Shown here piece by piece: positions 9,885 through 20,658 of a stretch of DNA of 64,000 nt. The stretch is taken from positions 52,296-116,295 of the forward strand of contig JADCFQ010000006.1 of assembly GCA_020249435.1 (NCBI GenBank). Direction: 5' to 3'. The notes beneath the pieces were generated by a model. That model ran no database searches and was not told the DNA's origin. It saw only the letters and a list, made by a program, of their open reading frames with translations. Source of the stretch: Roseomonas sp. (GTDB lineage Bacteria; Pseudomonadota; Alphaproteobacteria; Acetobacterales; Acetobacteraceae). How positions within the stretch are numbered: position 1 is the first letter of the stretch; every line of letters begins with the position of its first letter. The position numbers and the translations under genes are program-made.

Positions 9885-9900
9885 CGCTTCACGTGAAACG
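9885..9900. promoter_or_regulatory. parS-like 16-bp palindrome
   Basis: CGCTTCACGTGAAACG matches the widely conserved ParB-binding parS consensus TGTTTCACGTGAAACA at 13 of 16 positions, including the whole CACGTGAAAC right arm. It is palindromic except at one base pair. It sits in the intergenic region upstream of metY. A true centromere site would imply closeness to oriC, yet no parAB, gid or dnaA genes are in the window, so an operator for metY is the main alternative. Confidence 0.4.
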
Positions 9901-9993
9901 AAGGCCCTACGTTACCAAAGCGCCGGGCAAAGCCCTTGCCTTGTGCGGAAAACCCTTTCGCAACCGGCGGTGGCGTGGCAGGTTTCGCCCTGA

Positions 9994-10058
9994 CGCGGAG
10001 ACATCCGCGCCCTGAACAGATCGCCCCGCGCGCCTGATACGCCAAGCGGGGATGGGAG
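9994..10058 (+). promoter_or_regulatory. structured leader upstream of metY
   Basis: Two hairpins precede the metY ribosome site. The first (9994-10009) is a perfect 6-bp stem CGCGGA/TCCGCG with a GACA loop. The second (10024-10051) pairs CCCCGC with GCGGGG and continues with GCG/CGC inside after a CAA bulge. Its 3' side ends two bases before the GGGAG at 10054-10058. A longer-range pairing GGCGT (9972-9976) with ACGCC (10039-10043) is an alternative. The position suggests control of translation, but the sequence lacks the SAM-II, SAM-I or SAH riboswitch consensus known to me. Confidence 0.4.
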
Positions 10059-10064
10059 AATGCC

Positions 10065-12415
<2,351 letters not shown>

Positions 12416-12443
12416 CCTACTCGCCGGTCTGAAAAGACCCCCC

Positions 12444-12484
12444 AAAAAAATCTGGTGCGTTTTCGGTATATGGAAAACGCACCA
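12444..12484 (-). terminator. intrinsic terminator of the Bug receptor gene
   Basis: A perfect 12-bp inverted repeat, TGGTGCGTTTTC (12453-12464) and GAAAACGCACCA (12473-12484), encloses an 8-nt loop. Read on the minus strand it is followed by GA and seven T (12450-12444). It begins 9 bp beyond the stop of the minus-strand Bug gene. On the plus strand no T-run follows, so it should act mainly for the Bug gene rather than for hemB. Confidence 0.85.
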
Positions 12485-12493
12485 AAGCCGACG

Positions 12494-13462
12494 CTAATCC
12501 AGCTTGATGTTATTGGCGCGCACCACGCGGCCCCAAAGCTCGATCTCATTATCCAGCCAGCGGCGGAAGGATTCTGGGCCCTCTGCGCGGTTTTCCCCGC
12601 CAATGGCGGTGATGCGTTCGGCAACACCCGGCACCGCCATGGCAGCGCGCAGGTCGCGCGACAGACGCTCCACCATCGCGGGCGGGGTGCCGCCCTGCAC
12701 CAGAACACCCTGCCAGGTGCCGCTTTCGGCCGCCGGCCAGCCGAGTTCCTGGAAGGTCGGCACATCGGGGAAATCCGGCAGGCGCCGTGGACCGGTCACC
12801 GCAATGGGGCGCAATTGCCCCTGTTTGCAGAAGGGCGCGGTGGCGGTCGCGCCATTGATCAGCATTTGCGCCTCACCCGAAGCCGCAGCCGTCAAGGCGG
12901 CCGCGCCGCCGCGATAGGGCACCTGTGTCAGGTCAGCGCCCCAATGCTGCGTCACCAGAAGCCCGGTCAGGTGATTGCCGACGCCGATGCCGGCATGGCC
13001 GACATTGACCTTGGTGGGATTGGCCTTGGCATAGGCCACCAATTCGGCAGCGTTATTCACCGGCACGGAAGGATGCACGGCCAGGATATAGGGCGCGTAG
13101 ATCAGCATCGTGACCGGCGCCAAATCCCGCTTCAGGTCAAAGGGAAAACGCGTATAGAGTGAAGGCGCGGTCGCCAGAGTTGAAACATCAATGATCAGCA
13201 TGGTGTGACCATCCGGCGCGGATTTCGCGACAAGATCGGCACCGATATTGCCACTCGCGCCCGTACGGTTTTCCACCACGACATTCTGGCCGAAGGATTT
13301 GGTGAGCTCTGGTGAGAGCAAGCGCGCGATGATGTCCGAAGTGCCGCCCGGCGCGAAGGGCACAATGAAGCGCACCGGCCGATCAAGATTCTGCGCCAAA
13401 GCGGGCAGGGCAGTCAGACTTGAAAGGGCAAGCGCGCCCTTCAACGTGTCACGGCGATTCAT
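12494..13462 (-). CDS. Bug-family (TctC-like) tripartite tricarboxylate transporter receptor
   Basis: Periplasmic solute-binding protein, 322 aa, with a leader MNRRDTLKGALALSSLTALPALA carrying a twin Arg. The mature start RPVRFIVPFAPGGTSDIIAR and the internal GxxGxxxHL segment (GHAGIGVGNHLTGLL) are the Bug signatures. No transporter membrane genes are adjacent; it faces hemB tail-to-tail and ends in its own strong terminator, so it is probably monocistronic or last in a transcript. Carboxylate binding is inferred from family and the ligand is unknown. Confidence 0.9.
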   Translation of the reverse strand: MNRRDTLKGALALSSLTALPALAQNLDRPVRFIVPFAPGGTSDIIARLLSPELTKSFGQNVVVENRTGASGNIGADLVAKSAPDGHTMLIIDVSTLATAPSLYTRFPFDLKRDLAPVTMLIYAPYILAVHPSVPVNNAAELVAYAKANPTKVNVGHAGIGVGNHLTGLLVTQHWGADLTQVPYRGGAAALTAAASGEAQMLINGATATAPFCKQGQLRPIAVTGPRRLPDFPDVPTFQELGWPAAESGTWQGVLVQGGTPPAMVERLSRDLRAAMAVPGVAERITAIGGENRAEGPESFRRWLDNEIELWGRVVRANNIKLD

Positions 13463-13522
13463 GGATTTCCTCCGGCTTTGTCCGAAAATGGTTGCGCTGA
13501 TGGGGGGCGCTGTCCAGTGCCT

Positions 13523-14233
13523 TCAGCCCCGTGGGCAGGTGGCAAGCGCTACCTGGGTAAAGCCGCGCAGGTCACTCCCGGTAATGGCAAGATCCACTTC
13601 AAGATTGCCAAGCGGCAGCTTAAGACGTTGCGGCAAGCCGGTCAGGTTTTCCGAATGCCCATTCCAGACCGTCGTGACATTGACCATAGCAAGTCGCGCC
13701 ACATCTTCGGCACCAGCCGGCATGGCGACAGTGACGCGCAGCAAGCCATCCAGGAAGCTGGTGCCTTCATCGGCGCTTGGCGTGCCACCAAAGCGAATGG
13801 CAAAGCGGCGGATGATCGGGCGGCCTTCGCACCGGCGCGGATTATCGGCGAGGCGCAGCAGGTCCATCACCCGTTCAGGCGCAACACCGGCAGCGATGCG
13901 CTGTGCGGCGATGGCAAGCATTTCGGTGAAGGGCGGGCGCGGTACTTCCTGTTCATGGCGTGCGCGCCAGGTGCTGGCTTCGGTGCGTGCCTCAGCCAGT
14001 TGACTGGCAAGGCGGCCTTGTTCTGCCGCTGCGGTGCTTTCGCGTTCCGCTGCCTCGGCCAGCCGGGTTTCCAGCGCTGTGACTTCGGCGCGTGCGATTT
14101 CCTCCGCGCCGCGATAGGTGACGATACCAAAGCCCAGGAACACCAGCAGAACCATCACCGCCTGCGACAGGCGCCACAGCCAGCGCGTGGCGCGCTGGCG
14201 GCGTTCCCGGCTGCGTTTTCTGCCAAGCGCCAT
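13523..14233 (-). CDS. hypothetical membrane-anchored coiled-coil protein
   Basis: 236 aa, not recognised. A very basic N-terminus (about 20 residues rich in Arg) precedes one TM helix (about residues 21-42, LSQAVMVLLVFLGFGIVTY). Then comes a heptad-rich segment (about 45-95) and a C-terminal globular region (about 100-236) containing LRLADNPRRCEGRP and a beta-rich tail. The topology would place the bulk outside the cytoplasm. It starts 8 bp after the stop of the CoxL-like gene and is probably cotranscribed with it. No function is proposed. Confidence 0.75.
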   Translation of the reverse strand: MALGRKRSRERRQRATRWLWRLSQAVMVLLVFLGFGIVTYRGAEEIARAEVTALETRLAEAAERESTAAAEQGRLASQLAEARTEASTWRARHEQEVPRPPFTEMLAIAAQRIAAGVAPERVMDLLRLADNPRRCEGRPIIRRFAIRFGGTPSADEGTSFLDGLLRVTVAMPAGAEDVARLAMVNVTTVWNGHSENLTGLPQRLKLPLGNLEVDLAITGSDLRGFTQVALATCPRG

Positions 14234-14241
14234 CTTTGGCC

Positions 14242-16560
14242 TCAGCCTTGCAGCAGCGCCCAGATGCGGGGCGGTGTCAGCGGCATTTGCACGCTATCCG
14301 CCACCGCGCCGCGCCCATGCCGCGCCAGCGCATCGGAAACGGCATTCACCAAGGCCGGCGTCGCGCCGATGGTGCCAAGCTCACCCACGCCCTTCACACC
14401 CAGCGGATTGGTGCGGCAGGGGATGGATTGATCAAGCAAGGTCGTTGCTGTGGGCAGCATATCCGCGCGCGGCATTGTGTAATCCATGAAGCTTGCCGTG
14501 AGCGGCTGGCCGGTTGAGGGGTCGTAGATCACTGCCTCACACAATGCCTGGCCAATGCCTTGCAGCGCGCCACCCACCACCTGGCCTTCCACGATCAGCG
14601 GGTTCACCACGCGCCCGGCATCATTGGTGGAAACATAAAGCGGGATGGCGACTTCGCCCGTATCGGGATCAATTTCCACTTCCGCGATATGGCAGCCATT
14701 GGGCCAGGTGGGGCCGGAGACAGAGCTGGTCGAATCAATGAAAATCCGCCCTTCCGGCTGCTTCGCCGCCAATTCGAAAAGCCCAATGCGCCGATCCGTA
14801 CCCGCCACCTGGAAAGCGCCGGCGAGATATTCCAGATCAACCGGTGCGACTTCCAGCGCATCAGCGGCCAGATCGCGCGCCTTGTCCACCGTCTTGTCGG
14901 CAGCGACCTTCACCGCGGAACCAGCGGTAAACAGCGAACGCGACCCGGCGCTGCCAAAGCCGCTGCCGCGATCCGAATCACCCATGACGATCTTGATGTT
15001 GTCGAGTTCGACGCCAAAGACATCCACGGCAAGCTGCGCATAGCTGGTGGCGATGCCCTGACCCATGGCTTGCGTAGTGGCGTAGATCTCGATTTCGCGA
15101 TTGGCCTTCACCGCGACGGTCACGCGTTCTTCAAACACATTCCCGCCTGTCCATTCCAGGAAGGTCGCAATGCCGCGCCCACGAATCTTGCCCACCTTGG
15201 CCGATTGCGCGGCGCGTGCAGCAAAACCCTGCCAATCCGAAGCCACCAAAGCCTGGTCCATGATTTTCTCAAAACTGCCGCTGTCATAGCTTTGGCCCAT
15301 GGCGTTTTTATAGGGCATTTGCTCTGGCCGGATCATGTTGCGCCGGCGAAGCTCTGCCGGATCAAGCGCCAGCTTGCGCGCCGCCGCATCCATCAGGCGT
15401 TCGATGATGTAAATCGCTTCCGGCCGACCGGCGCCACGATAGGGGCCAGTTGGCGCGGTATTGGTCAGCACCGCAGTGAATTGGAAATCGATATTCGTGA
15501 TGTCGTAAATGCTCGTTGAAACCCAAGGCCCGATCAGCAATTGAATGGCGACACCGGAATTGCGCGTATAGCCGCCCATATTGGCCAGCGTGCGCACACG
15601 AAGGCCGACCACCTTGCCCGCTGCATCCAGCGCCAATTCCGCCTTGCTTTCGGTATCGCGGCCATGCAGCGCGGCGAGGAAATCTTCCATCCGCTCTGCC
15701 GCCCAGCGCACCGGGCGGCCAAGCCGCCGCGCGGCGAAAGCCACCACCGCATCTTCGGCATAAAGCCCGGTTTTCATGCCAAAACCGCCGCCAACATCAC
15801 CCACCAGCACGCGCACGCGATCGGTCGGGATATCCAGCACTTCCTTGCAGAGCTGATCACGAAAGCCAGATGGCATTTGCGTGCTCATGCGGATGGTGAA
15901 GCGATCACTTGCGCCATCATATTCCGCGAGTACGACGCGCGGTTCCATGGAAACTGGCGCCAGGCGCTGGTTCACCAAATCCAGCGACACAACATGCGCT
16001 GCCTTCGCGAAGGCCGCTTCAACCGCCGCCTGATCGCCATAGCGGGTTTCGGCAACAATGTTATTGCCGGCAGCGGGCCAAAGCTGCGGCGCGCCGGGGG
16101 CAATGGCGTCGCGCAGATTGGTCACGGCGGGCAGTTCTTCGTAATCCACCATGATGGCTTCGGCCGCATCACGCGCCGCGGCGGCGCTTTCGGCGATGAT
16201 GGCGGCGACAGGTTCGCCCACAAAACGCACCATCCCATGCGCCAGGATCGGGCGCGGCGGCGCGGCCAAATCCGACCCATCCGGGCGCTTGAAGGGCAAA
16301 GCAACACCAAGGGATTTAAGCCCCGCCGCCGCCACATCTTCCCCGGTCAGGATCGCAAGCACACCCGGCATGGCGCGCGCGGCGCTGCCATCAACCGAGG
16401 CGATGCGCGCATGCGCGTGGGGGGAGCGCAAAAACATCAGATGCGCCTGGCCCGGCAGGGCTTCGTCATTGGTGAAACGGCCCGCGCCGGCCAGAAGCGG
16501 CCCATCTTCCAACCGCCGCACCGCCTGGCCGCTGCCGAAGCGACCCAACGTGTCATTCAT
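14242..16560 (-). CDS. xanthine dehydrogenase family molybdopterin-binding subunit (CoxL-like)
   Basis: Large subunit of a molybdenum hydroxylase, 772 aa from the ATG at 16560, which gives the usual N-terminus (GRFGSGQAVRRLEDGPLL); ATGs at 16569 and 16587 are possible. The Mo-site loop reads PYRGAGRPEA, the form-II/aldehyde-oxidase type, not the AYXCSFR of true CO dehydrogenase. The catalytic Glu is in GVGELGTIGA near the C-terminus. The FAD (CoxM) and 2Fe-2S (CoxS) subunits normally encoded alongside are absent here, so partners must be elsewhere. It lies 62 bp after an MFS permease gene. Substrate unknown, perhaps an aldehyde or N-heterocycle. Confidence 0.88.
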   Translation of the reverse strand: MNDTLGRFGSGQAVRRLEDGPLLAGAGRFTNDEALPGQAHLMFLRSPHAHARIASVDGSAARAMPGVLAILTGEDVAAAGLKSLGVALPFKRPDGSDLAAPPRPILAHGMVRFVGEPVAAIIAESAAAARDAAEAIMVDYEELPAVTNLRDAIAPGAPQLWPAAGNNIVAETRYGDQAAVEAAFAKAAHVVSLDLVNQRLAPVSMEPRVVLAEYDGASDRFTIRMSTQMPSGFRDQLCKEVLDIPTDRVRVLVGDVGGGFGMKTGLYAEDAVVAFAARRLGRPVRWAAERMEDFLAALHGRDTESKAELALDAAGKVVGLRVRTLANMGGYTRNSGVAIQLLIGPWVSTSIYDITNIDFQFTAVLTNTAPTGPYRGAGRPEAIYIIERLMDAAARKLALDPAELRRRNMIRPEQMPYKNAMGQSYDSGSFEKIMDQALVASDWQGFAARAAQSAKVGKIRGRGIATFLEWTGGNVFEERVTVAVKANREIEIYATTQAMGQGIATSYAQLAVDVFGVELDNIKIVMGDSDRGSGFGSAGSRSLFTAGSAVKVAADKTVDKARDLAADALEVAPVDLEYLAGAFQVAGTDRRIGLFELAAKQPEGRIFIDSTSSVSGPTWPNGCHIAEVEIDPDTGEVAIPLYVSTNDAGRVVNPLIVEGQVVGGALQGIGQALCEAVIYDPSTGQPLTASFMDYTMPRADMLPTATTLLDQSIPCRTNPLGVKGVGELGTIGATPALVNAVSDALARHGRGAVADSVQMPLTPPRIWALLQG

Positions 16561-16649
16561 GCCATCCATGGCCCTGCACCCATTCATCCCGGCGGGCGGA
16601 TTTGCCCCTGCCTTTTCAGGGGTTCATCTGCGACGGAAAGCGCGGCGTA

Positions 16650-17834
16650 TCAAGCCTCCCGCGCACGCAGCAGGATGAAGATGATGCAGCAGATCAGCAC
16701 CGCGACCACAAAGGTCATCAGCGCCGCGCCGATGCCGCCGATGCTGGCTGCAACACCGGAGGCCCCCTGCATGATGGCGGCACCACCGAAAAAGGCGACA
16801 TTCATGGCTGAGAGCGCCCTGCCCACGCGTTCCGGCGGCGTTGCGGCGCGCACCAGGGCGAAGCAGATCACCTGGGTTGAAATCAACAGGCCAAACAGCG
16901 CGAGCAGCACCGCATCGGCTGCCACTGGCCAAGCCAACGCGCCGCCCAGCACCATGAGCGCAATGGCCGCCACCGCGCCGATATGCCCAGCCGCCAGAAT
17001 GCCGCCGCGATGCTGCTGGTACCGCCGCTCCAGAATGCCCGCCAGCAAAGGCCCGATGATGAGCGCGACGGTGCAAAGCAACAGCACATGCCCCGCTTCC
17101 ACGCGCGACAGCCCGCGTTCTTCCATCAGCCAAGGCCCGCCCCAAAGGCCACGCACACCAAGCACCACGGCGAAGGACGTCCAGGCCATGACAATCGGCG
17201 CGCGCAATTCACGCGAAAAGCCAAGCCGGATCACATCGCGCGCATCATCCTTCAGGCTGCGCCGTGTTGCGGCATCGGGCGGCGTTTCGCGCACCACAAA
17301 AGCGACAGAAAGCGCGGCAAAAATCGCGAGCCCCGCACAGGCGAGAAAACCCGCGCGCCAGCCGGAATATTCCACCAGAAAGGCCAGGGGGCTTGCGGAG
17401 ATCACCATCCCCGTATTGCCCAAAGCCTGCACAATCCCGCCCCAAAGCCCGAAGCGCTGCGCCGGCATATTCTTGGCGGCATAGGTGATGGGGCACATCA
17501 ACATGCCAGAACAGCCAATGCCCAAAACCATTTGTGCAATCAGCATGGACCAGGCGCCATCGGCATAGGCACCCAGCACCGCGCCAATCGCCGCAATGGA
17601 AAGCAGGCAAAGCGCGGTCGGCTTCACGCCCCAACGATCCAGGGCAACCCCCACCGGCAGCATGGCCAGCGCGAAGGTCGCGGGAAAGGCGCCGGTCAGC
17701 GCGGCCAGCCCATCGGCCGTGACACCCAAATCACGTTGCAGCACATCAGCCGCAATCGCGGGCAGCGTGCGCACCGCGTTCGAAAACACATGCCCCATCG
17801 TCAAGGCGATGATGGAAAGGGCGATCAGATTCAT
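16650..17834 (-). CDS. MFS transporter
   Basis: Major facilitator permease, 394 aa with the ATG at 17834. An upstream ATG at 17897 would overlap the preceding dehydrogenase by 47 bp and add a polar tail, so it is disfavoured. Two six-helix halves are visible, with GVALDRWGVKPTAL in the loop between helices 2 and 3 and a polar central loop (DDARDVIRLGFSRE). It begins 16 bp after the D-lactate dehydrogenase stop, and a CoxL-like gene follows, suggesting uptake of an organic acid used by one of them. That role is inference. Confidence 0.85.
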   Translation of the reverse strand: MNLIALSIIALTMGHVFSNAVRTLPAIAADVLQRDLGVTADGLAALTGAFPATFALAMLPVGVALDRWGVKPTALCLLSIAAIGAVLGAYADGAWSMLIAQMVLGIGCSGMLMCPITYAAKNMPAQRFGLWGGIVQALGNTGMVISASPLAFLVEYSGWRAGFLACAGLAIFAALSVAFVVRETPPDAATRRSLKDDARDVIRLGFSRELRAPIVMAWTSFAVVLGVRGLWGGPWLMEERGLSRVEAGHVLLLCTVALIIGPLLAGILERRYQQHRGGILAAGHIGAVAAIALMVLGGALAWPVAADAVLLALFGLLISTQVICFALVRAATPPERVGRALSAMNVAFFGGAAIMQGASGVAASIGGIGAALMTFVVAVLICCIIFILLRAREA

Positions 17835-17850
17835 CGAATGTGCGCGATCA

Positions 17851-19242
17851 TCAATTCCGGAACATCTTGCCCGGATTGAGAATGCCCTTGGGATCAAGCG
17901 TTGTCTTCAAGGCGCGCATAACGGAAAGCGCCCCATCGCCATGTTCCTGTTCCAGGAATTCGCGCTTGCCAAGGCCGATGCCATGCTCACCGGAACAGGT
18001 ACCGCCCAGTGCCAGCCCTTGCGCGACGATTTCCCGGTCCAAGGCCCAGGCCTTTTCGAGCGCGGCCTGATCATTGTCGGGAAACAGGATCAGGCAATGG
18101 AAATTGCCATCACCAACATGGCCGACAATGCAGCTTGTCTGCCCTGATGCCTTGGCGGTTTCCTTGGCCTTCACTACGGCTTCCGTCAGCCGAGAGATTG
18201 GCACGCAGACATCCGTGGTAATGCCACGATGGCCGGGCTTCAAGGCAATGGCGGCCCAATAGGCATCATGCCGCGCCTTCCAAAGCCGATTACGCGCCTC
18301 AACATCCGTGGCGGCTTCAAAGCTGGTGGCGCCGAAATCCCGCGCCACGGCTTCCACCGCTTCCGCCTGCTCCACCACGGAAGCGGGCGAGCCATGGAAT
18401 TCCAGAAAAAGCGTCGTGGTCGCGACAAAACCTTCCAGCTTGGAATAGCGGATGCAGGCTTCCATCTGATCCTCATCCAGCAATTCAATACGCGATACGG
18501 GAATGCCGCTTTGCATGACGGTGCTGACGGTCTCTACCGCAGCGGCAAGGGTTGGGAATTGACAAACCGCGCCGCTGATCGCTTCCGGAATGCCATGCAG
18601 GCGCAAGCGAATTTTGGTGATAACGCCAAGTGTGCCTTCTGATCCGATGAATAGCCGCGTCAGATCATAACCATTGGCGGCCTTGCGCGTGCGCCCGCCG
18701 GTTTGAATGACGCGCCCATCCGCCAGCACCACTTCCAACCCCAAGACGTTTTCGCGAATGGTGCCATAACGCACCGCATTGGTGCCGGAAGCGCGCGTGG
18801 CGCACATGCCACCAATCGTGCAATGGCTGCCGGGATCGACCGGGAAGAACAGCCCCTCGGCACGCAGAAAATCATTCAGGGCCTGGCGCGTCACACCTGG
18901 TTCGATCAGGCAATCCATATCCTCGGTGTTTAATTCCAACACCGCCGTCATTTGCGAGAGATCGAGCGATATGCCGCCGCGCACCGGATTGACATGCCCT
19001 TCCAGCGATGTCCCGGCGCCGAAGGGCACCACAGGCACACCGTGCTGATGGCAAAGCGCCATGATGCGGCTGACTTCATCCGTGGTCTGCACAAAGGCCA
19101 CCGCATCGGGGAGTGTCGGCGGCGTTGTATCCTCACCCCGGCTATGCTGTTCGCGCATGGCCTGGGCGGTGCTCAGCCTTTCGCCCAGAAAGCTGCGGAT
19201 GCTGGCAATAACCTGAGCTATGGCGGGGGCGCTGGCATTCAT
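17851..19242 (-). CDS. FAD-linked D-lactate dehydrogenase / glycolate oxidase GlcD-like
   Basis: FAD-dependent 2-hydroxyacid oxidoreductase, 463 aa. The PCMH-type FAD-binding domain (about residues 38-215) shows VVPFGAGTSLEGH, the phosphate-binding DPGSHCTIGGM and GSEGTLGVIT. The C-terminal cap (about 215-460) contains GHVGDGNFHCLI and TCSGEHGIGLGKREFL, typical of D-lactate dehydrogenase (cytochrome) and GlcD. No FeS partner (GlcF) is adjacent, favouring a single-subunit D-lactate dehydrogenase. First gene of a minus-strand run with the MFS gene; it is divergent from the HpcH-type aldolase, sharing a ~150 bp promoter region. Confidence 0.88.
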   Translation of the reverse strand: MNASAPAIAQVIASIRSFLGERLSTAQAMREQHSRGEDTTPPTLPDAVAFVQTTDEVSRIMALCHQHGVPVVPFGAGTSLEGHVNPVRGGISLDLSQMTAVLELNTEDMDCLIEPGVTRQALNDFLRAEGLFFPVDPGSHCTIGGMCATRASGTNAVRYGTIRENVLGLEVVLADGRVIQTGGRTRKAANGYDLTRLFIGSEGTLGVITKIRLRLHGIPEAISGAVCQFPTLAAAVETVSTVMQSGIPVSRIELLDEDQMEACIRYSKLEGFVATTTLFLEFHGSPASVVEQAEAVEAVARDFGATSFEAATDVEARNRLWKARHDAYWAAIALKPGHRGITTDVCVPISRLTEAVVKAKETAKASGQTSCIVGHVGDGNFHCLILFPDNDQAALEKAWALDREIVAQGLALGGTCSGEHGIGLGKREFLEQEHGDGALSVMRALKTTLDPKGILNPGKMFRN

Positions 19243-19393
19243 GGTGTTTCCTCATGCCGGCGGCATAGGGCTCGCGGCGGGTTGCACCCTTTTTGCCGCT
19301 TGCAGGCCAGCGCGTCCAGCGGGGGCATCTTCCGGCCTGCCGCGATCTGGCCTAGCCTTCCCCCATCAGCGTCCCCAAGGAGGAAACAGGGCA

Positions 19394-20155
19394 ATGCCGA
19401 ATAAGGTCAAACAGATGTGGAAGGCCGGCCAGGCCGTGGCCAATGGGTGGCTTGCCATCCCGAATGCCTTTTCGGCGGAAATGTTCGCCCAATCTGGCTG
19501 GGATAGCCTGACCGTGGACATGCAGCATGGCGTGCAGGATTACCTTTCCTGCGTGGCGTGTTTTCAGGGCATGCAGCCGCATCCCGTGACCCCCATGGTG
19601 CGCGTGCCCTGGAATGAACCGGGCATCATCGGCAAGGTGTTGGATGCCGGTGCTTATGGCGTGATCTGCCCCATGGTGAATACGCCCGAAGAAGCCCGCG
19701 CTTTGGTGCAATATTGCAAATACCCGCCGCACGGCACGCGTTCCAATGGCCCGATCCGCGCTGGGCTTTATGGTGAAGGCGGTTCCTATCAAAAGACCGC
19801 GAATGACGAAATCCTTGTCATTCCCATGATCGAAACCAAGCAGGCCATAGAGAATATCGGCGCCATCCTGGATGTGCCGGGCATTGATGGCATTTATGTT
19901 GGGCCTTCGGATCTTTCCTTCTCCTATGGGATGGAGCCGAAGCTTGATGTGGAAGACCCCTTCATCCTGGGCATTTACGAAAAGCTGCTGGCGGAATGCG
20001 GCAAGCGCGGCATCGCGGCCGGGCTGCATTGCGGGTCGCCCGCCTATGCCAAGCGCATGATCAAGATGGGCTATAAATTGGTGACCATCGCCAATGAGGT
20101 TGCCATCATGGTCAATGCTGCCAAGGCGATCGTGAAAGACATCAAGTCTGCCTGA
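19394..20155 (+). CDS. HpcH/HpaI family aldolase
   Basis: Class II metal-dependent aldolase (253 aa) of the 2-keto-3-deoxy-sugar / 4-hydroxy-2-oxoheptanedioate type, cleaving a 4-hydroxy-2-oxo acid to pyruvate and an aldehyde. The ATG at 19394 is chosen for the strong AAGGAGG at 19378-19384; longer in-frame starts lack one. Conserved segments are GWDSLTVDMQHGVQD, PMVNTPEEARA, PMIETKQAIENI (metal-binding Glu) and GIDGIYVGPSDLSFSYG. The thioesterase gene follows after 2 bp. The pyruvate product could feed D-lactate metabolism across the divergent promoter, but this link is speculative. Confidence 0.9.
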   Translation: MPNKVKQMWKAGQAVANGWLAIPNAFSAEMFAQSGWDSLTVDMQHGVQDYLSCVACFQGMQPHPVTPMVRVPWNEPGIIGKVLDAGAYGVICPMVNTPEEARALVQYCKYPPHGTRSNGPIRAGLYGEGGSYQKTANDEILVIPMIETKQAIENIGAILDVPGIDGIYVGPSDLSFSYGMEPKLDVEDPFILGIYEKLLAECGKRGIAAGLHCGSPAYAKRMIKMGYKLVTIANEVAIMVNAAKAIVKDIKSA

Positions 20156-20157
20156 GC

Positions 20158-20586
20158 ATGGAACGTAGCAGCTTCCGCTACTTCTACCCCCTGAGCGTTC
20201 GCTACAATGAAGTGGATGCTCAGGGCATTGTCTTCAACGCGCATTACCTGACCTGGTATGATATGGCGGTATCCGCCTATATCCGTGCTGCCGGCTGGGA
20301 TAATCGCGCTGAGGTCAAGGCAAGTGGCGCGGATTTTCACGTCGTGCGTGCCCTTGTGGAATACAAGGTCGGCATCGGCCATGATGAGGAATTGGCGATT
20401 GGCGTGCGCACCACGCGGATTGGCAATTCTTCCATCGCCTTTCAGCCGGCGATTTTTCACGCCGATGGCGACAAGTTGCTCGCCACCGGAGAGATTGTCT
20501 GGGTCTGGACCGATCAGACAAGCAAGCGACCCATCCCCGTGCCGGATCGGCTACGCGCACTGCTGACGCGCTTTGATTCCGCGTAA
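20158..20586 (+). CDS. acyl-CoA thioesterase, 4-hydroxybenzoyl-CoA thioesterase-type hotdog fold
   Basis: A 142-residue single hotdog domain. RYNEVDAQGIVFNAHYLTWYDMA is the family signature with its conserved Asp, here shown in parts: VDAQGIVFNAHY. The long central helix and beta-strands (LVEYKVGIGHDEELAIGVRT) follow. It would hydrolyse an acyl-CoA thioester in the cytoplasm; substrate unknown. The start is two bases after the aldolase stop, so the two are cotranslated, suggesting a shared catabolic or salvage pathway. Confidence 0.88.
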   Translation: MERSSFRYFYPLSVRYNEVDAQGIVFNAHYLTWYDMAVSAYIRAAGWDNRAEVKASGADFHVVRALVEYKVGIGHDEELAIGVRTTRIGNSSIAFQPAIFHADGDKLLATGEIVWVWTDQTSKRPIPVPDRLRALLTRFDSA

Positions 20587-20658
20587 AACTGGCGGGCTTT
20601 TCAATCGCATCGAATGGGTTAGGCTTCTCCCCAAGGAAACGCCCAAGCGAGGGTTACC

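Noticed and set aside
9851..10064. SAM-II, SAM-I or cobalamin riboswitch before metY
   Set aside because: Key conserved cores of these classes are absent; only generic hairpins are seen, reported as a structured leader.
12426..12439. GGTCT GAAA AGACC hairpin as a hemB terminator
   Set aside because: Short stem followed by C and A runs on the plus strand; no T-tract.
14242..16560. Carbon monoxide dehydrogenase CoxL
   Set aside because: The active-site loop is PYRGAGR, not the AYXCSFR of form I CO dehydrogenase, and coxM/coxS are absent.
15541..17484. 647-codon plus-strand frame opposite the CoxL-like and MFS genes
   Set aside because: Low-complexity shadow spanning two well-supported opposite-strand genes and the gap between them.
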